Below the pieces are notes generated by a model. It had not been told where the DNA came from and made no database searches. It saw only the letters and a program-made list of their open reading frames with translations. The position numbers and the translations under genes were made by a program. A DNA stretch of 64,000 nucleotides from an uncultured Verrucomicrobiae bacterium. GTDB taxonomy: Bacteria > Verrucomicrobiota > Verrucomicrobiia > Limisphaerales > AAA164-E04. Below are positions 9,942 to 18,741 of this stretch, piece after piece (positions within the stretch are counted from its first letter, which is position 1; every line of letters starts with the position of its first letter). The stretch covers positions 1,442,876 to 1,506,875 of the forward strand of contig OX638380.1 of NCBI GenBank assembly GCA_951813855.1, written 5' to 3'.

Positions 9942-10931
9942 ATGAATACCGGAATTTCCGCCATCAACGAGGAAGTCAAGAAAAGCAGCGCGTTCGTCAA
10001 CCCGCTTCTGGGGGAGCTCGGCCGGGCCGTCGTCGGCCAGAAATACCTGCTCGAACGTCTCTTGATCGGCATGTTGGCCAACGGCCATATCCTGCTCGAG
10101 GGCGTCCCCGGTTTGGCCAAGACCACCTCGATCAAGTCGCTGGCTTCCTGCATCAAGGCCGGGTTTTCGCGCCTGCAATTCACTCCCGACATGTTGCCGG
10201 CCGACGTGATCGGCACTCAGATCTACAATCCCCAGTCCGGCGAGTTCTCGACCCGCAAGGGCCCCATTTTTTCCCATCTGATTTTGGCGGACGAAATCAA
10301 CCGGGCGCCGGCCAAGGTGCAGAGCGCGCTGCTGGAAGCGATGCAGGAACGGCAGGTCACCATCGGCAACCACAGTTACCGGCTGGAAGAACCGTTCCTC
10401 GTGCTGGCCACCCAAAACCCGATCGAACAGGAAGGAACCTATCCCTTGCCCGAGGCGCAAGTCGACCGGTTCATGCTCAAGCTGCGCATCGTTTATCCCT
10501 CGCGGGAAGAAGAGCGGCAAATCCTCGACTTGATGGCCCGGACCTCCGCGCTGCCGGAATTGCAGCCGGTAGTCGCCACCGAACAGATCCTTCAGGCCCG
10601 GGAAATCATCAACGAAATCTATATCGACGATAAAGTGAAGGACTACATCGTGGATTTGGTATGCTGCACGCGCTCCCCCGAAACCTACCGGATCGATCTG
10701 GCCGGATACGTGCAACTGGGCGCTTCGCCCCGGGCCACCATTGCGCTGGCCATCGCCGCCCGGGCCTACGCCTTCCTGCAAGGGCGCGGGTACGTCACCC
10801 CTCAGGACGTGAAAAGCATCGGCATGGACGTGCTGCGGCACCGGGTGGCGGTCACCTACGAAGCCGAGGCCGAGGAAATCGATTCCGAAACCGTCATCCA
10901 GAAGATCTTCGACGAGTTGCCGGTTCCCTGA
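9942..10931 (+). CDS. MoxR-family AAA+ ATPase
   Basis: 329 residues from ATG 9942 (a GTG at 9909 would add 11 residues). MoxR ATPases act as chaperones that activate or assemble metal- or VWA-containing partners. Walker A is GVPGLAKTT, Walker B is LILADEINRAPAKVQSAL, followed by the arginine-rich PEAQVDRFMLKL region and the lid domain with RHRVAVTYEAEAE. It opens an eight-gene operon with DUF58, DUF4381, two VWA proteins and Bat TPR/BatD partners. This is the classic MoxR-Bat arrangement, suggesting it acts on the VWA proteins encoded next door. Confidence 0.93.
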   Translation: MNTGISAINEEVKKSSAFVNPLLGELGRAVVGQKYLLERLLIGMLANGHILLEGVPGLAKTTSIKSLASCIKAGFSRLQFTPDMLPADVIGTQIYNPQSGEFSTRKGPIFSHLILADEINRAPAKVQSALLEAMQERQVTIGNHSYRLEEPFLVLATQNPIEQEGTYPLPEAQVDRFMLKLRIVYPSREEERQILDLMARTSALPELQPVVATEQILQAREIINEIYIDDKVKDYIVDLVCCTRSPETYRIDLAGYVQLGASPRATIALAIAARAYAFLQGRGYVTPQDVKSIGMDVLRHRVAVTYEAEAEEIDSETVIQKIFDELPVP

Positions 10932-10961
10932 GGCGAAGGGATTTCGCGACGTTACGGCATC

Positions 10962-11918
10962 ATGATACCCCGGGAAATCATTCGCAAAATCCGCCAGATC
11001 GAGATTCGCACCAATCGGTTGGTGTCGGAATCGCTGGCCGGGCAGTACCATAGCGTATTCAAGGGCCAGGGCATCAATTTCGACGAAGTGCGGGAATATC
11101 AACCCGGCGACGACATCCGCAGCATCGACTGGAACGTCACCGCCCGGATGAACCATCCGTTCGTCAAACAATTCGTCGAGGAGCGGGAATTGACGGTCAT
11201 GCTGCTGGTCGATCTGAGCGGTTCGGGATTGTTCGGTTCCGGCCATCAGTCGAAACGCGAGCTGGCCGCCGAAATCGCTTCGGTCCTGGCCTTTTCCGCG
11301 ATCAAAAACAACGACAAGGTCGGCCTGATCCTGTTCACCGACATCGTCGAACAATACATCCCGCCGCGCAAGGGGCGCCGGCATGTCCTGCGGGTGATCC
11401 GCGATATTCTCTATTTCGAACCGAGCCGGCGGCACACCCACTACCAAACCGCCCTGGAGTTTCTCTTACGCATCCTGAGCCAACGCGCCATCGTCGTGCT
11501 CATCTCGGATTTTCTGAGCCAGACCGGAACCTCCGCACCGGCGAAGAACGAAGGGCGCCGGTCCGAAGGGGCGAACCGCCTCGGCACCATTAATCCCGAA
11601 TCGCTGACCTCCCTGCGGCAAACGAACCGCCGGCACGATCTGGTGACCGTGCAGATCACCGATCCCTTCGAACTGGAGTTGCCCAATATCGGCACGATCG
11701 TCCTCAAGGACGCCGAGACCGGACGCGTCGTCGAGGTCAACACCGGGAAAGCCGCCAAACGCTCGGCATTCGCGGCGCGGCGCCGCGCCGCCTCGGACGA
11801 ACTGAACAAACGCCTGCGTTCGCTGGGTATCGACGGCATCCGGCTCCGCGCCGATCAACCCTACGTCAAAGAGTTAAGCCGCTTTTTCGAACGGCGGGAA
11901 AAACGCCGCACTCGCTGA
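10962..11918 (+). CDS. DUF58 (VWA-like) protein of the MoxR-Bat operon
   Basis: 318 residues. DUF58 proteins resemble von Willebrand A domains and are nearly always encoded next to MoxR. The signature YQPGDDIRSIDWNVTAR (about residues 48-64) is plain, followed by an MLLVDLSGSGLFG segment equivalent to a MIDAS strand (D-L-S-G-S). No membrane span is obvious, so a cytoplasmic location is likely. It starts 30 bases after moxR, and its TGA overlaps the ATG of the DUF4381 gene by one base (11918). Confidence 0.92.
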   Translation: MIPREIIRKIRQIEIRTNRLVSESLAGQYHSVFKGQGINFDEVREYQPGDDIRSIDWNVTARMNHPFVKQFVEERELTVMLLVDLSGSGLFGSGHQSKRELAAEIASVLAFSAIKNNDKVGLILFTDIVEQYIPPRKGRRHVLRVIRDILYFEPSRRHTHYQTALEFLLRILSQRAIVVLISDFLSQTGTSAPAKNEGRRSEGANRLGTINPESLTSLRQTNRRHDLVTVQITDPFELELPNIGTIVLKDAETGRVVEVNTGKAAKRSAFAARRRAASDELNKRLRSLGIDGIRLRADQPYVKELSRFFERREKRRTR

Positions 11919-12508
11919 TGGACGACACCGATGCCGCATTGATCATAGAGGAGGCCGGGGAGGAGACCTCGCTCACCGACATTCACGACATCCAATCGCT
12001 GGTCGACGCCCCGAACACCTGGGGCTGGTTGTGGTGGACCCTGCTGATTCTCGCGGTCTTATTGGCGCTGTGGTTAGGCTACCGGCGCTACCGGAAAAAC
12101 CGGGAAGCGAAGCTCCAAGAAACCGCCCGCGTCCGCCGGGAGCCGCCTCACGAACGGGCGCGGAAACTGTTGGCCGAGGCGTTGACGCAGATCCACGATC
12201 CCGACCGCTTCTGCGTCCTGGTCTCCGACGCCGTCCGCCGCTATCTGGAAGAACGATTCGAATTGCGGGCTCCGGAACAGACCACCGAGGAATTTCTGGA
12301 GGAACTGAAGCACAGCGAGCGCCTTTCCTTGCCCCACAAAGAGTTGCTGGCCGGCTTTCTCAACGAATGCGACCTGGTGAAATTCGCCCGGTCCTCGCCG
12401 GAAGCCTACGAACTGCAACAACTTCACGACGCGGCGCTGGGACTGGTCCGGGACACCGAACCGAGCCTCATGGAATCCGAGGAAACCGAAGCGCCGACTC
12501 GGCCATGA
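11918..12508 (+). CDS. DUF4381-type membrane protein
   Basis: 196 residues with one strong membrane span at about 27-50 (TWGWLWWTLLILAVLLALWLGY), then a basic helix and a cytoplasmic or periplasmic helical domain (VSDAVRRYLEERFELRAPEQTTEEFLEEL). This layout and position match DUF4381 proteins of Bat operons, whose biochemical role is unknown. It overlaps both neighbours (one base with the DUF58 gene, ATGA with batA), so it is translationally coupled. Confidence 0.85.
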   Translation: MDDTDAALIIEEAGEETSLTDIHDIQSLVDAPNTWGWLWWTLLILAVLLALWLGYRRYRKNREAKLQETARVRREPPHERARKLLAEALTQIHDPDRFCVLVSDAVRRYLEERFELRAPEQTTEEFLEELKHSERLSLPHKELLAGFLNECDLVKFARSSPEAYELQQLHDAALGLVRDTEPSLMESEETEAPTRP

Positions 12509-13506
12509 TCTCTTTTCTCCATCCCTGGCTGCTGTTGCTGTTGTTGCTCCTGCCCCTGTTGGCTTGGTGGCGGAAGAAAAGGCAACGCCACGCGGCGTTT
12601 CTCTATTCGTCAACGGATTTGGTGCGCGAGATCGTCGATCTCCGGCGCTCCCGTACGACCGGTGCCAGCGCCCTGCTCCGCTGGCTGGCGCTGGCCCTGT
12701 GCATCGTCGCCCTCGCCCGCCCCCGGTTGGAAGAAGGCGAAACTTCCGTCACAGCCAGCGGCGTGGACATTATCGTCGCGTTGGATCTGTCCAGCAGCAT
12801 GTCCGCCATGGATTTCGTCCTCGACGGCGAAACCTGCAATCGGCTGACGGCCGCCAAGGACGTGCTGGAACAATTCATCGAGCGGCGCCGCAACGATCGC
12901 ATCGGCTTGGTCGCCTTTTCCGGCCAGGCCTACATCGCGGGGCCCCTGACCCTGGATCACTCCTTTTTAAGGCATAATCTCGAACGGCTGACCTTGCATC
13001 TCATCGAAGACGGCACGGCGATCGGCTCCGCCATCACCGCCGGATTGAATCGGCTGCGAGACCTCGAATCCAAGAGCCGCATCCTCATCCTGATGACCGA
13101 CGGCGAAAACAACGCCGGCGAAGTGCCGCCGTTGACCGCCGCCGAAGCGGCCGAGGCGCTGGGGGTGAAGATCTACACGATCGGCGTCGGCACGCACGGC
13201 GTCGCTCCCATACCTACCCAGGATCCGTTCACCGGCCGGCAAGTCATGGCCAGGATGCCGGTCAGCATCGACGAGAAAACCCTCACCGAGATCGCGCAAA
13301 AAACCGGCGGAAAATACTGGCGAGCCGACAGCAGCGATACCCTGCGCGCGATTTACGGCGAAATCGACCAACTCGAAAAAACCGAAATCGAGATCAAGGA
13401 ATTCCGCTTCTACCACGAACTGATCCTCTGGTTGCTGTTGCCGGCCTTCGGCTTGCTCTTGCTGGAAGTCGTCCTTCACCATACCCTATGGCGGCGCCTG
13501 CCTTGA
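12505..13506 (+). CDS. batA: BatA-like VWA membrane protein
   Basis: 333 residues from ATG 12505, which overlaps the previous stop as ATGA. The frame continues upstream but only inside the DUF4381 gene. Layout: an N-terminal span (HPWLLLLLLLLPLLAWW), a second span (LLRWLALALCIVALARPR, about 52-70), a VWA domain with an intact MIDAS (ALDLSSSMSAMD, near 90-101; TDGENN later) and a C-terminal span near 310. The VWA domain should face the periplasm. Bat (Bacteroides aerotolerance) proteins are linked to oxygen or envelope stress tolerance; the exact function is unknown. Confidence 0.9.
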   Translation: MISFLHPWLLLLLLLLPLLAWWRKKRQRHAAFLYSSTDLVREIVDLRRSRTTGASALLRWLALALCIVALARPRLEEGETSVTASGVDIIVALDLSSSMSAMDFVLDGETCNRLTAAKDVLEQFIERRRNDRIGLVAFSGQAYIAGPLTLDHSFLRHNLERLTLHLIEDGTAIGSAITAGLNRLRDLESKSRILILMTDGENNAGEVPPLTAAEAAEALGVKIYTIGVGTHGVAPIPTQDPFTGRQVMARMPVSIDEKTLTEIAQKTGGKYWRADSSDTLRAIYGEIDQLEKTEIEIKEFRFYHELILWLLLPAFGLLLLEVVLHHTLWRRLP

Positions 13507-13507
13507 C

Positions 13508-14569
13508 ATGGACGCTTATCTGAGATTCGAACACCCCGAGTTGCTCTGGCTGATACCCGTGACGGTCGGCTCGTTGCTCCTGTTCTTTCGCTGGGCTTGG
13601 AAGCTGCGGAACAAACTGACTCGAGTCTTCGTCAAATCCCGCCTGCTGGCATCCTTGACGGTCGGCGTTTCCCGGCGGCGGCAATTCACGAAGATGGGCT
13701 TGTACCTGGCCGCCATGTGCTTCCTCGTATTGGCGATGGCCCGGCCTCAGTATGGCTTCCGGTGGCAAGAAGTCCGGCAGAAGGGACTGGACATCGTGGT
13801 GGCCATCGACACGTCCAAAAGCATGCTGGCGAACGATATCGCCCCCAATCGCCTGGAACGCGCCCGCCTGGCCGCTTTGGACCTGATGAACTTGGCGCAA
13901 TCCGACCGGCTCGGACTGGTGTCCTTCGCCGGCTCCGCCTTCCTGCAATGTCCGTTGACCATGGACGACGAAGCCTTCAAGCAAAACCTGGAAACCTTGG
14001 ACACCCAAATCATTCCCCAAGCCGGGACGGCCTTGAAGGAAGCGCTGGAAATCGCTCGCCAGGCCTTCGGCGACAACCAAGAAAATTTCCGGATCATCGT
14101 ACTCGTCACCGACGGCGAGGACCATGTGCCCGGCATCGTCGAAGCCGCCCGGGACGCCGCCGCCGAGGGCTTTCGCATCTTCACCGTGGGCGTCGGCACG
14201 CCCGAAGGCGAACTGTTGATGGTCACCGACGAACGAGGGCGGGCGAGTTTTCTGAAAGACCGGGACGGCAATGCGATCAAATCCCGGCTCAACGAAGCGT
14301 TGCTGCAGCAAGTAGCGGCCGAGGGCGGAGGGTTCTACGTTCGCCTGCAAGACGCCGAATCCCTGAAAGCCCTCTATGAGCAGGGACTGGCTCCCTTGCC
14401 CAAAAGCGAATTATCCTCTCGTCAGACGCGGGAGTATTACGAGCGGTTTTATTGGCCGCTGGCCTTATGCCTCTTCTGTCTCGTGGCCGAATCCTTTATC
14501 ATGGACCAGAAAAGAGTGCGGCGCCCGGCCGGGCCGATCCGATCGTCGACGGTTCTCGCGGCGCCGTAA
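13508..14569 (+). CDS. batB: BatB-like VWA membrane protein
   Basis: 353 residues. It resembles BatA in layout: a span at about 13-30, a second at about 60-78 (MGLYLAAMCFLVLAMARPQ), then a VWA domain with MIDAS AIDTSKSM (about 98-105), DRLGLVSFAG and VTDGEDH, and a C-terminal span at about 315-333. It starts one base after the batA stop and precedes the TPR protein by 19 bases. BatA and BatB probably form a periplasmic VWA complex served by MoxR; this is inferred from operon conservation. Confidence 0.9.
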   Translation: MDAYLRFEHPELLWLIPVTVGSLLLFFRWAWKLRNKLTRVFVKSRLLASLTVGVSRRRQFTKMGLYLAAMCFLVLAMARPQYGFRWQEVRQKGLDIVVAIDTSKSMLANDIAPNRLERARLAALDLMNLAQSDRLGLVSFAGSAFLQCPLTMDDEAFKQNLETLDTQIIPQAGTALKEALEIARQAFGDNQENFRIIVLVTDGEDHVPGIVEAARDAAAEGFRIFTVGVGTPEGELLMVTDERGRASFLKDRDGNAIKSRLNEALLQQVAAEGGGFYVRLQDAESLKALYEQGLAPLPKSELSSRQTREYYERFYWPLALCLFCLVAESFIMDQKRVRRPAGPIRSSTVLAAP

Positions 14570-14588
14570 CCCGAATTCCCGGAATGTC

Positions 14589-15527
14589 ATGACCGACGAT
14601 TCTCGAAAGTTCCCCTTCCGGCGCGGACGGCCTTGGTGGCTGCTGCTGTTTTTGTTCGCGACGGTGTCGTTCGCCGAATCCGAACGAACGGCGGAACGGC
14701 ACTTTCGCCACCAGGAATATCAAGAGGCCTGGGAAATATATCGCCGGCTAACCGCCGAAAACCCCGGCGATCACCGGTTGGCCTACAACGCCGGCGTCGC
14801 GGCCTATCGCAACCAAACGGCCGAAGAAGCCGTCGAACACTTCCGCACGGCGGCCCGAGCGACCGACCTGCAGCTCCAGCAACGAGCGCACTACAATCTC
14901 GGCAACGCGTTGTACCGCAAAGGCGAGGCTGCCGCCGAACCTAACTCGAAGGCAGAAGATTGGAAGCAAGCCATCCAACACTATCGCTACACGCTCAACT
15001 TGGACGATACGGACTCTCAGGCTCGAGACAATCTCGCGTTCGTCGAACGACGATTAGAAGAATTGCAAGAGCAGCAGCAACAACAGGACCAAGATCAGAA
15101 TCAAGATCAGGACCAGGAATCGTCCGAATCCGAAGACGACCCAAACCAGGAATCGGGCGAATCTCAGGATCCTCAAGAGCAGGAACAGAATCAGGAACCG
15201 GGCGAGTCCGAAGACCAGCAAAACCAGGAAGCTTCCGAAGCGCCGAACCCGCAGGAACCGGAGACGCCGCCCGCCGATCAGGAACAAGACCAGGAACCGG
15301 GCGAGTCCGAAGCCGAATCGGAACCGGAAGAATCCGGAATCGAAGGGGAACGGTCAACGCCCCAACAGAGCGGCGACCCGGACGAACCCCCTCCCCAAGC
15401 CCTGGGTAAAATGACTCCCCAACAAGCCCTGCAGTTGCTCGACAGCGAAAAGAGTCAAGCGAAACCCCTGATTTTCAAACCTCGCCAAACAAGCGATCGA
15501 ACCTATCGCTCGGTAAAGAACTGGTAG
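14589..15527 (+). CDS. batC: BatC-like TPR protein with Gln/Glu-rich tail
   Basis: 312 residues from ATG 14589. After a basic start, a hydrophobic segment (WWLLLFLFATVSFA, about 16-30) serves as a signal peptide or anchor. TPR-type repeats follow at about 33-155 (HYNLGNALYRKGEA, HYRYTLNLDD). Residues 160-270 are a low-complexity acidic Gln/Glu/Asp/Ser tract made of short QEPGESE-type and DQDQNQ-type repeats. The last 40 residues (MTPQQALQLLDSEKSQAKPL) recur in BatC proteins. It lies between batB and batD in the same operon. Confidence 0.85.
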   Translation: MTDDSRKFPFRRGRPWWLLLFLFATVSFAESERTAERHFRHQEYQEAWEIYRRLTAENPGDHRLAYNAGVAAYRNQTAEEAVEHFRTAARATDLQLQQRAHYNLGNALYRKGEAAAEPNSKAEDWKQAIQHYRYTLNLDDTDSQARDNLAFVERRLEELQEQQQQQDQDQNQDQDQESSESEDDPNQESGESQDPQEQEQNQEPGESEDQQNQEASEAPNPQEPETPPADQEQDQEPGESEAESEPEESGIEGERSTPQQSGDPDEPPPQALGKMTPQQALQLLDSEKSQAKPLIFKPRQTSDRTYRSVKNW

Positions 15528-15532
15528 CCTCG

Positions 15533-17362
15533 ATGAGGAATCCGAATTCATGCTTACCGACAATCGCGGCGCCGGTCTGGTCGCTGCTCGCCCTGACGAT
15601 CCTGGCCTCGCCGGCCCGGAGTCAGAACTTGGACTTCCGAGCGGAATTGTCGAAACCGTCCGTCCCGGTGGGAGAAGCGACCGTCCTCAGTTTGCGCTAC
15701 GTCGATTGCTCCCCGGACGAAACTCCGCAAATTCCCCCGATCGACGGACTGAAGATTTCTTACCAAGGAGTGAGTCAAGGCGGCTCTTCCAGCTTTACCG
15801 TCATCATCAACGGGCGGACCTTGCAACAGAAACAAAGCGCCGCTCAACACCTGGTCAATTACCAAATCGTGCCGCAAAAAACGGGAACTTTCGTCATCCC
15901 CCCCATCACCTCCCGAATCAACGGCAAAGACTATCGAACCCAAGCCGTGCGTTTAGTCGCCACGACAGGCATCGATTACAGTCAATACGCCATCCTGAAG
16001 ATCCTGCCCCCCGACTTGAACGCCGACCAGAAACTCTACCAGGGGCAACTGTTCACCCTCATAGCGCAACTCGACACCGTAAGGAACACCAGGGTCGCCG
16101 CCGGCATTACGGTTCCCGTCGACGGCTTGATCATCAATCCCAGCGCCGATCTTCAACGCCGGGTGGTTCAAGGTAATAACGGGGCGTTCGACCGGTTCTT
16201 TCAACAGTTCCACGCCCATGCCATCAAGACCGGCAAGCTAGCCCTCGGCCCGGCCCAGTGCACCGTGGGTTTGACGTTTCGCCGGAACGCTTCGAACCGG
16301 CACGATCCGTTCCGTTCCTTCCTGTCCAATCCCTTCGATTACGAACGCAAAGAAATCCAGATCGCTTCGAAGCCGCTCGAACTAGAGGTGTTGCCCTTGC
16401 CTCGGGAGGGACGCCCCGAGAGTTTCAACGGCGCCGTCGGCTCGTTCGAATTCGCCGCGGAAATCTCCACTAACAACGTCGCCGTCGGCGACCCCATCAC
16501 CCTGACGGTCACGATCGACGGAAAAGGCAAACTGGAAGCCCTCAAAATGCCGGAGTTGACCGCTCCGGGTTGGGACTCCTTCCGGCAATACCCGGAAAAT
16601 TCCCAGGTCAACTATCGCCGGAATATGACCGGATCGGCCACTTTCGAAAAAGTCGTCATCCCCGAGAACGACGGGATCACGGAACTTCCCACCCTCGAAT
16701 TCAGTTACTTCGATCCCGAACTCGAGGCATACCGAACTCACGGCCAGCCGCCCATCCCGATTACCGTCACCCCGAATCTCAACCGGACTCAGACTCCCAA
16801 TTTCGGAACCGCCGAACCGGAAGAGCCGCTCGACACGATCGAGTTCCACCGTAACAAAGCCCGCTTGGGCCGACCTGATTCGCCCGCCTCGCCTTGGCTC
16901 TTCCAGCCGGTGTTCCTCGGCGCGCAACTCCTGCCGATTCTGGTTTGGATCGCCGGACGGCTGGTCATCGCCCACCGGCAGGCTCAACAACGCAACCCGC
17001 TGGCGTTGCGCCGGCGAAAGGTCAAGGCTCTCGTCCAACAAGGCGTCAAAGAACTCAACCGACTCGCCGGCGACCATCGCTCCGACGAATTCTTCGCCAC
17101 GCTTTTCCGGTTGCTCCAGGAACAGATCGGGGAACGACTCGAACTTCCCGCCGTGGGCATTACCGAGGCCATCGTCGAAACCGACCTGCGGCCCGCCGGC
17201 CTGGAAGAGGACGAGCTAACCTCCCTGAACCAACTGTTCCAATTATGCAACCAGTCCCGCTACGCTCCCATTAATTCGAGCGAAGAACTGGCCCGGATCA
17301 CCACGCAAGCGGAGGCGATCCTCAGCCGCTTGCAACAGTTGCCCCAGCGCCCCGCCGCATGA
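15533..17362 (+). CDS. batD: BatD-like protein (BatD/oxygen-tolerance family)
   Basis: 609 residues with a signal peptide (LLALTILASPARSQ, about 19-32), a long beta-rich periplasmic region (about 35-450) with repeated BatD-type signatures such as VPVGEATVLSLRY and VAVGDPITLTVTIDGKG, one membrane span near 460-480 (LLPILVWIAGRLVI) and a cytoplasmic helical tail of about 125 residues. It begins 5 bases after batC, and batE overlaps its end (ATGA, 17359-17362). Its role is probably as the large periplasmic partner of the BatA/B VWA complex. Confidence 0.88.
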   Translation: MRNPNSCLPTIAAPVWSLLALTILASPARSQNLDFRAELSKPSVPVGEATVLSLRYVDCSPDETPQIPPIDGLKISYQGVSQGGSSSFTVIINGRTLQQKQSAAQHLVNYQIVPQKTGTFVIPPITSRINGKDYRTQAVRLVATTGIDYSQYAILKILPPDLNADQKLYQGQLFTLIAQLDTVRNTRVAAGITVPVDGLIINPSADLQRRVVQGNNGAFDRFFQQFHAHAIKTGKLALGPAQCTVGLTFRRNASNRHDPFRSFLSNPFDYERKEIQIASKPLELEVLPLPREGRPESFNGAVGSFEFAAEISTNNVAVGDPITLTVTIDGKGKLEALKMPELTAPGWDSFRQYPENSQVNYRRNMTGSATFEKVVIPENDGITELPTLEFSYFDPELEAYRTHGQPPIPITVTPNLNRTQTPNFGTAEPEEPLDTIEFHRNKARLGRPDSPASPWLFQPVFLGAQLLPILVWIAGRLVIAHRQAQQRNPLALRRRKVKALVQQGVKELNRLAGDHRSDEFFATLFRLLQEQIGERLELPAVGITEAIVETDLRPAGLEEDELTSLNQLFQLCNQSRYAPINSSEELARITTQAEAILSRLQQLPQRPAA

Positions 17363-18117
17363 CGCCCGCTCGCTCCATTCCCCCAGGCCTCCTGCTGTTG
17401 CTCGCCGGCGCTTGGTTCGCCAACGTTTGGAGCGAGGAAATTGCGGAAAAACGTTTCGATCGAGCCAATGTCCTGTTCGAACAAGGGGACTATCCCCAAG
17501 CCATCGAATCCTATCAGGCACTGATCGAGAACGACAGCGATTCGGCCGCCGTCCGGTTCAATCTCGGCAACGCTCTGCTGCGCAGTTCGCGAATCGGAGA
17601 AGCCGTTTTTCACTATCGCCAGGCGCTGACTTATGCCCCTCGAGACCCCGCCATCCTGACTAATCTGAAATACGCCCGAGAATCGCGGAACCCCGAAGCA
17701 CTTTCCGGCGGATGGCCTTGGTTACTCAAGTTAACTCTCAACGAATGGACCCTGTTAACTCTCGTGCCGTTCTGGGTCTGGATGATCGCCCGGTTAATGA
17801 TCCTCTTTCAAACCGACGCCAAACCGTACCTGACAATCGTTTCCCGCACGGCTTTTATCGCTTTGCTGCTGGCCGGCGGCGTACTGGCGTTGGCTGCGCT
17901 GGAACGATACGGCTCGACGACCGCAGTCGTCGTCACCGAAGAAGCCATCGTCCGCTACGGTCCCTTTCCCGAATCGGAACACAGTCACAAACTGGAAGAC
18001 AGCGCGGAAGTACGGATTCTGGGGCACAAGGAAAACTGGTGGCACATCAAGGACGCTTCGGGCCGGGAAGGGTGGCTGGAACGAACCCAAGTCCGGCAGT
18101 TGCCTCCCCGCCCCTGA
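17359..18117 (+). CDS. batE: BatE-like TPR/SH3b membrane protein
   Basis: 252 residues. A signal or anchor segment (about 9-24) is followed by two TPR units (about 30-100; VRFNLGNALLRSSRIGEAVFHYRQAL), two membrane spans (about 130-148 and 160-182) and a C-terminal bacterial SH3-like domain (about 190-247; VRYGPFPESE, WWHIKDASGREGWL). This matches BatE. It overlaps batD by four bases and is the last gene of the Bat operon; no T-rich hairpin is obvious after it. Confidence 0.87.
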   Translation: MTPARSIPPGLLLLLAGAWFANVWSEEIAEKRFDRANVLFEQGDYPQAIESYQALIENDSDSAAVRFNLGNALLRSSRIGEAVFHYRQALTYAPRDPAILTNLKYARESRNPEALSGGWPWLLKLTLNEWTLLTLVPFWVWMIARLMILFQTDAKPYLTIVSRTAFIALLLAGGVLALAALERYGSTTAVVVTEEAIVRYGPFPESEHSHKLEDSAEVRILGHKENWWHIKDASGREGWLERTQVRQLPPRP

Positions 18118-18255
18118 AGCCCTCGCCGATATGAACTGCCGCAACTTTTCGATTGCCTCCCCAGCGACCCCGGCCTAAGCTCGGGGCTGTCGATCAGGGC
18201 GAGCGATTCTCAATTGCCGAATCTCCCCCGGTTATCCTATCAGCCGAACGAACCC

Positions 18256-18735
18256 GTGAACCCGGAAGCCAAACTCGCCCAAATGGGCCTCGAATTACCT
18301 CCCGCCCCCAAACCCATGGGAGTTTACAAACCCTTGATGATTTTGGGGAATATAGCCTGTCTTTCGGGTCATGGGCCTCTCCTCCCGGACGGCACGCTGA
18401 TGACCGGAAAGGTGGGAGTCGACATCGATGCCGAACAAGCCAAATTGGCCGCCCGGCAAACCGGCCTTGCCATCCTGGCGACGCTCAAGGATCAACTGGG
18501 CAGCTTGGACCGCATCGCTCAGGTCTACTATCTGATGGGCTTGGTTAACGCTTCGCCGGACTTCGACGAACATCCTCAGGTCATCAACGGTTGCAGCGAA
18601 CTCTTTGCCGAATTGTTCGGCCCCGAAAAAGGCATCGGCACTCGAACCGCCTTCGGCGCAAGTTCCTTGCCCGGCAAGATCTCCGTAGAAATCGAATCCA
18701 CTTGGGTGATCGTACCGGAACCCTCGACCGCTTAA
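18256..18735 (+). CDS. RidA/YjgF-family enamine-imine deaminase
   Basis: 159 residues from GTG 18256, chosen because the product then starts NPEAKLAQMGLELPPAPKPMG, the usual N-terminus of the long RidA subgroup; a TTG at 18214 would add 14 residues. RidA proteins hydrolyse reactive 2-aminoacrylate-type enamines released by PLP enzymes. Signatures are LSGHGPLLPDG, AARQTGLAILATLKD and the C-terminal GASSLPGKISVEIESTWV. Six bases separate it from a PLP enzyme gene of the D-threonine aldolase/D-serine dehydratase fold, whose product could supply exactly such an intermediate. Confidence 0.88.
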   Translation: MNPEAKLAQMGLELPPAPKPMGVYKPLMILGNIACLSGHGPLLPDGTLMTGKVGVDIDAEQAKLAARQTGLAILATLKDQLGSLDRIAQVYYLMGLVNASPDFDEHPQVINGCSELFAELFGPEKGIGTRTAFGASSLPGKISVEIESTWVIVPEPSTA

Positions 18736-18741
18736 GGGTTC

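Noticed and set aside
9279-11447. 722-codon minus-strand open frame
   Set aside because: Antisense shadow of ribF, moxR and the DUF58 gene, caused by GC-biased third positions.
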